Shown here: positions 6,221 to 8,715 of the stretch, piece by piece
How positions within the stretch are numbered: position 1 is the first letter of the stretch
Layout of the letters: each line of letters starts with the position of its first letter
Origin: Oscillospiraceae bacterium
GTDB lineage: Bacteria; Bacillota; Clostridia; Oscillospirales; Acutalibacteraceae
Assembly: GCA_031273775.1 (NCBI GenBank)
Contig: JAISRF010000158.1
Coordinates: 1 to 8,715, forward strand
Direction of reading: 5' to 3'
Length of the DNA stretch: 8,715 nucleotides
Program-made: the position numbers and the translations under genes
Notes under the pieces: model-generated
Seen by the model: only the letters and a program-made list of their open reading frames with translations
What the model was told of the DNA's origin: nothing
Databases searched by the model: none

Positions 6221-6255
6221 CATTTTCAACTTTCAACTTTTAATTTTTAATTCCG
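6221..6255 (+). repeat. Five heptads upstream of the oxidoreductase gene
   Basis: Five consecutive 7-bp units, four of them AAYTNNN (AACTTTC, AACTTTT, AATTTTT, AATTCCG), opposite in orientation to the set at 6176-6196. They end 13 nt before the ribosome binding site of the next gene. The last unit has the TTCCG core of the uxuA-type heptads, linking the two sequence variants. Confidence 0.6.
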
Positions 6256-6268
6256 GCTTGTCCGGGTC

Positions 6269-6274
6269 AGGGGG
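6269..6274 (+). promoter_or_regulatory. Ribosome binding site deciding the oxidoreductase start
   Basis: AGGGGG 4 nt before the ATG at 6279. The frame is open further upstream from a TTG at 6204, but that stretch is repeat sequence and precedes the Rossmann fold start. Confidence 0.55.
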
Positions 6275-6278
6275 AAAA

Positions 6279-7391
6279 ATGCTTAAAATCGGTGTAGTTG
6301 GTGTGGGAAACATGGGCACTTTCCACACCAAAACTTTGTACAGCGGAGAGGTTGAAGGCGCGGCTTTAGCCGCTGTCTGCGACATTAATCCCGCTCGAAT
6401 CGCCTTTTGCGAATCTGCCTTTCCCGGCGCTGAGCGCTTTGAACATTACGCGGACATGCTGAGCTCCGGTTTGCTGAACGCCGTAATAATTGCCGTGCCG
6501 CATTATTTCCACTGCCCGCTGTCATATGCCGCGTTTGAGGCCGGGTTGCACGTTTTGTGCGAAAAGCCCGCCGGGGTATACGCCGGTGAAGTGCGGGAAA
6601 TGAACCGCCGGGCAAAGGCAAGCGGCAAGGTATTTTCGCTCATGTTAAATCAGCGTACCGAGCCTATATACATCAAATGCCGCGAGCTTGTACAAAGCGG
6701 AGCTTTGGGCACAATCCAACGCTTGACGTGGGACATTACCAACTGGTACCGTACCCTTGACTACTACCGGAGCGCCGAGTGGCGGGGTACATGGGCGGGC
6801 GAGGGCGGCGGCGTGCTCCTGAATCAGGCGGTGCATAATTTAGATTTATGGCAATGGATTTTGGGGATGCCGGAAGCTGTCACCGCGTTTTGCGGCTTCG
6901 GGAAACACCACGCGATAGAAGTCGAGGATGAAGCCATCATTTTCGCGCGGTACAAAAACGGATGTACGGCGCAGTTTACCGCGTCCACCGGAGAACCGTT
7001 CGGAGTAAACCGTCTGGAAATTATCGGGGAGGCCGGGCGACTGACGGCGGAGAATGGACGATTATTTTTAAAACGCGACGCCGACTTGCCCGCACAGGAT
7101 ATTACCCCGGGAGCGGCAGGCGGCGGGCACAAGCAAATCCTGCAAAATTTTGCAAACGCCGCTCTGTACGGCGAACCGCTTATCGCGCCCGGGGAAGACG
7201 GCATTTTTTCCGTAGAGTTAATCAACGCGGCTTATTTATCCGCGTGGGAAAGCCGGGCGGTCGAAATTCCTGTCCCTTCAGAATACTACAGACAAAAACT
7301 GGCTCAAAAAGCGGCTTTCGGTTTCAAAAAACCGGAAGCCGCCCCGGAGGTCAAAAGTGACCCCGAAGCCAGGTGGCGGGTCAGGTGGTAA
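6279..7391 (+). CDS. Gfo/Idh/MocA-family oxidoreductase, substrate unknown
   Basis: NAD(P)-dependent sugar or sugar-acid oxidoreductase of 370 residues, normal for the family. Seen: the N-terminal Rossmann fold opens with IGVVGVGNMG (4-13, GxGxxG), the family EKP motif is at 95-97 (LCEKPAG), and the C-terminal alpha/beta domain holds EGGGVLLNQAVHNLDLW (175-191), in which His186 is the expected catalytic histidine and Asp189 the usual companion. The C-terminal 30 residues are charged and look like a tail. It is the third gene of the uxu operon, 102 nt after uxuB, and followed by a terminator. Its place suggests work on a hexuronate, aldonate or a derivative feeding the pathway. Inositol dehydrogenase or another glycoside-linked oxidation remains possible, since this family cannot be assigned by motif alone. 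Confidence 0.9.
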   Translation: MLKIGVVGVGNMGTFHTKTLYSGEVEGAALAAVCDINPARIAFCESAFPGAERFEHYADMLSSGLLNAVIIAVPHYFHCPLSYAAFEAGLHVLCEKPAGVYAGEVREMNRRAKASGKVFSLMLNQRTEPIYIKCRELVQSGALGTIQRLTWDITNWYRTLDYYRSAEWRGTWAGEGGGVLLNQAVHNLDLWQWILGMPEAVTAFCGFGKHHAIEVEDEAIIFARYKNGCTAQFTASTGEPFGVNRLEIIGEAGRLTAENGRLFLKRDADLPAQDITPGAAGGGHKQILQNFANAALYGEPLIAPGEDGIFSVELINAAYLSAWESRAVEIPVPSEYYRQKLAQKAAFGFKKPEAAPEVKSDPEARWRVRW

Positions 7392-7460
7392 GGGATGTCG
7401 CTTGCCGCCAAGCCGTTGCCCCGCGCGTTTCTCACGCTCTCCGGCACGTACAGTGTGTCA

Positions 7461-7494
7461 AAAAGGACTGTCCACATTTCGGGACAGTCCTTTT
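7461..7494. terminator. Intrinsic terminator, probably bidirectional
   Basis: A perfect 13-bp stem, AAAAGGACTGTCC (7461-7473) with GGACAGTCCTTTT (7482-7494), and an 8-nt loop. The T-run is short (four) but the matching A-run makes the structure read as a terminator on both strands. It lies 69 nt after the oxidoreductase stop and 65 nt after the convergent DUF2752 gene end, where a shared terminator is expected. Confidence 0.85.
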
Positions 7495-7559
7495 GGCTGG
7501 AAATGTTCTGCCTGTACCTGGATTATCTGAAAGAATCGTCTGGTAAGCGGGAGTGGCTT

Positions 7560-7955
7560 CTAAAACAGTCTGAATACATTCCTAAGTACAAAATACACTC
7601 CGAATACAACCAGACAGCAAAACCAAAAGCGCCGGCTTCGCGGCACAATCCTTCGCGGACGCTCAAACACGCGGAACATACCCTCCACGTACCCCGCCAC
7701 AGCTAAAAGACACAGGAACACAATCGTTACGTTATATCGCACGGATAATAAAACATCCCCGCGAAGCAACGCAAACAGGCTTCGGGTGTTGCCGCAGGCA
7801 GGGCAATAACAACGGGTAAGGCGGTAGAAAGGGCAAGGCGGAAACCATCTTGCCGTCCCGCGCAATAACGGAGGAGCGACAAAGACCGCCAATAAAACAG
7901 CGGTAGGCAAAAACATGCCATAGGCAGCAATAATGAGAACTTTACGCCTTAACAT
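7560..7955 (-). CDS. DUF2752-family small membrane protein
   Basis: Membrane protein of unknown function, 131 residues, typical DUF2752 length. Seen: three hydrophobic segments (about 5-31, 75-94 and 109-129) and the family signature CPFYRLTRCYCPACGNTRS (41-59) with Cys41, Cys51 and Cys54, then LLRGD and RYN (73-75). The cysteines suggest a metal site or disulfide near the membrane; this is inference. It starts 31 nt after the zinc-ribbon gene on the same strand and probably shares its promoter. No clear ribosome binding site precedes the ATG. The frame stays open upstream into the previous gene, but those residues lack family similarity and would overlap it by about 100 nt. DUF2752 genes often sit beside zinc-ribbon/DUF4190 membrane proteins, as here. 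Confidence 0.85.
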   Translation of the reverse strand: MLRRKVLIIAAYGMFLPTAVLLAVFVAPPLLRGTARWFPPCPFYRLTRCYCPACGNTRSLFALLRGDVLLSVRYNVTIVFLCLLAVAGYVEGMFRVFERPRRIVPRSRRFWFCCLVVFGVYFVLRNVFRLF

Positions 7956-7986
7956 GTCAAAAGCCCGCCCATATTTTATTCCGCGG

Positions 7987-8520
7987 CTACTGCAAAGAAG
8001 ACCAATCAAACGAACTGAGTATCGCTCCGGCGGTGGCAATAGCGATAATCGCCAAACCGATTGCGATAATGGAAAGAACCACACCGGCAATCGCCATACT
8101 TCTGCCCGCTGATTTTCTGCTTAAGCTTACGCCGCCCAAAATCAGGCTCACAATCGCGGCTGGAATCGCCAAATACCAAAAGCACCACAAGACAACCGCG
8201 ATAATTCCCAACACCATGGAGGCTACGGAAAGGCTCTTTGAGCCACTGCCCGCCGGAACAATGGGAGGTTGCTGATACGGTTGCTGGTACGGTTGCTGTG
8301 GAGCAACAGGCTGCTGATAAGGCTGCTGATAAGGCTGCTGGGGAACAGCAGGCTGCTGGTAAGGCGGGGCGGGAGGAGTCTGATACTGAGGAGCCTCCGG
8401 GGACGTTTGCGCGGGAGCCGCTCCGGGGGCGGCGCCTAAGGCAGTGCCGCAGGATTCACAAAAGACGGCACCTTCGGGAAACTGTGCTCCGCACTTCGGA
8501 CAAAGACCGGTATCGCTCAT
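7987..8520 (-). CDS. Zinc-ribbon protein with Gln/Pro-rich linker and DUF4190-like membrane domain
   Basis: Membrane-anchored protein of unknown function, 177 residues. Seen: an N-terminal zinc ribbon with Cys7, Cys10, Cys21 and Cys24 (CPKC and CESC), an Ala/Pro/Gln-rich disordered linker (about 28-92) with repeated YQQP units (54-85), then hydrophobic segments at about 98-118, 119-133 and 143-169, with the SVASMVLGI and SMAIAGVVLSIIAI phrases of DUF4190-like domains. No signal peptide, so the ribbon is probably cytoplasmic. The ATG at 8520 has AAGGA 10 nt upstream; a TTG two codons earlier is possible but weaker. It is transcribed from a consensus promoter and followed 31 nt later by the DUF2752 gene. 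Confidence 0.87.
   Translation of the reverse strand: MSDTGLCPKCGAQFPEGAVFCESCGTALGAAPGAAPAQTSPEAPQYQTPPAPPYQQPAVPQQPYQQPYQQPVAPQQPYQQPYQQPPIVPAGSGSKSLSVASMVLGIIAVVLWCFWYLAIPAAIVSLILGGVSLSRKSAGRSMAIAGVVLSIIAIGLAIIAIATAGAILSSFDWSSLQ
8268..8364 (-). repeat. 12-bp tandem repeats encoding YQQP units
   Basis: Within the zinc-ribbon gene, imperfect copies of a 12-bp unit (GGCTGCTGATAA on the plus strand) encode Tyr-Gln-Gln-Pro. Two nearly identical blocks separated by VAP or AVP suggest a further duplication. Such coding repeats can change length by slippage without shifting frame. Confidence 0.75.
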
Positions 8521-8579
8521 GAACAATCATTCCTTCTCATATTTTTTGCCTAAGAAAAGATATGCGCTTCTTACGCATT

Positions 8580-8608
8580 ATTATACGAGGGAATTTAACG
8601 CGTGTCAA
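8580..8608 (-). promoter_or_regulatory. Consensus sigma-A-type promoter of the zinc-ribbon/DUF2752 operon
   Basis: On the minus strand TTGACA (8608-8603), exactly 17 nt, TATAAT (8585-8580): both hexamers perfect. Expected start is near 8573, giving a leader of about 53 nt that can form a small hairpin (ATGCG with CGCAT, about 8562-8578). It suggests strong, constitutive transcription unless repressed. Confidence 0.85.
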
Positions 8609-8651
8609 TAGATTTTTACAAAAAAATGTCGAAAATATGAATTCCGTCAGA

Positions 8652-8715
8652 TTATCCCGATGTTTGGAGAGGAATCATCAGCATCTGCCCTGCGGGCAGC
8701 ACCGACGCGGTCAGG
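8652..8715 (-). CDS. C-terminal end of a probable LysM-domain protein (partial)
   Basis: A minus-strand frame enters from the right edge and ends at TAA (8654-8652) after 20 residues, LTASVLPAGQMLMIPLQTSG. The phrase L-x-P-A-G-Q-x-L-x-I-P is the typical end of a LysM peptidoglycan-binding repeat. Only this fragment is visible, so both reading frame and family are tentative. It lies upstream of the zinc-ribbon operon promoter on the same strand, with no clear terminator between. Confidence 0.45.
   Translation of the reverse strand, partial: LTASVLPAGQMLMIPLQTSG

Noticed and set aside
413..6255. Heptad repeats as a CRISPR or attachment site
   Set aside because: Units are 7 bp, degenerate and without spacers; no integrase or cas gene is present.
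7395..7706. Plus-strand open frame of 103 codons after the oxidoreductase gene
   Set aside because: It runs through the perfect terminator hairpin and into the antisense of the DUF2752 gene, has no convincing ribosome binding site and no recognisable domain.
8268..8364. Short regular repeats that might be read as a CRISPR array
   Set aside because: The unit is 12 bp without unique spacers and encodes in-frame YQQP repeats of a real protein.
8640..8715. Plus-strand start at the ATG near 8661
   Set aside because: No ribosome binding site and no recognisable product; the minus-strand LysM-like ending explains the sequence better.

Overview
The window looks like a chromosomal segment of an anaerobic, fermentative member of the Bacillota (class Clostridia, possibly an uncultured gut or digester lineage). 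The reasons are a three-subunit NAD-linked [FeFe]-hydrogenase operon, strong purine-rich ribosome binding sites, Bacillus-type hexuronate enzymes (UxuA plus a short-chain dehydrogenase UxuB) and a candidate Rex operator. The lineage is an inference from gene content; no rRNA or marker gene is present.

Layout. Positions 1-2948 (minus strand): a hydrogenase operon read right to left, consisting of an extended -10 promoter with an overlapping Rex-like operator, a NuoE-like [2Fe-2S] subunit, a NuoF-like FMN/NADH subunit with extra ferredoxin domains, and the N-terminal third or less of the catalytic subunit, cut by the window edge. Positions 3109-4009 (minus): an AraC-family regulator with its own promoter. 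Positions 4078-7494 (plus): a divergent hexuronate operon, uxuA (mannonate dehydratase), uxuB (SDR-type fructuronate reductase) and a Gfo/Idh/MocA oxidoreductase of unknown substrate, closed by a perfect hairpin terminator. Positions 7560-8608 (minus): a consensus sigma-A-type promoter driving a zinc-ribbon/Gln-Pro-rich/membrane protein and a small DUF2752 membrane protein. Positions 8652-8715 (minus): the last codons of a probable LysM protein.

How the genes work together. The hydrogenase subunits should oxidise NADH (with or without reduced ferredoxin) and release H2, and the Rex-like site would tie expression to the NADH/NAD+ ratio. The uxu genes would convert D-fructuronate to D-mannonate and on to 2-keto-3-deoxygluconate. 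The divergent AraC protein is the obvious candidate regulator. No kinase, aldolase, isomerase or transporter for the pathway lies inside the window.

The least expected structure is a family of degenerate 7-bp repeats (consensus about AAYTNTC on one strand). They begin at or just before the stop codons of nuoF, araC, uxuA and uxuB. In three intra-operon gaps they have an inverted partner just before the next ribosome binding site, so each gap looks like a heptad-bracketed intercistronic element. In uxuA, and apparently in araC, the repeats run into the coding sequence and form the last residues of the protein.
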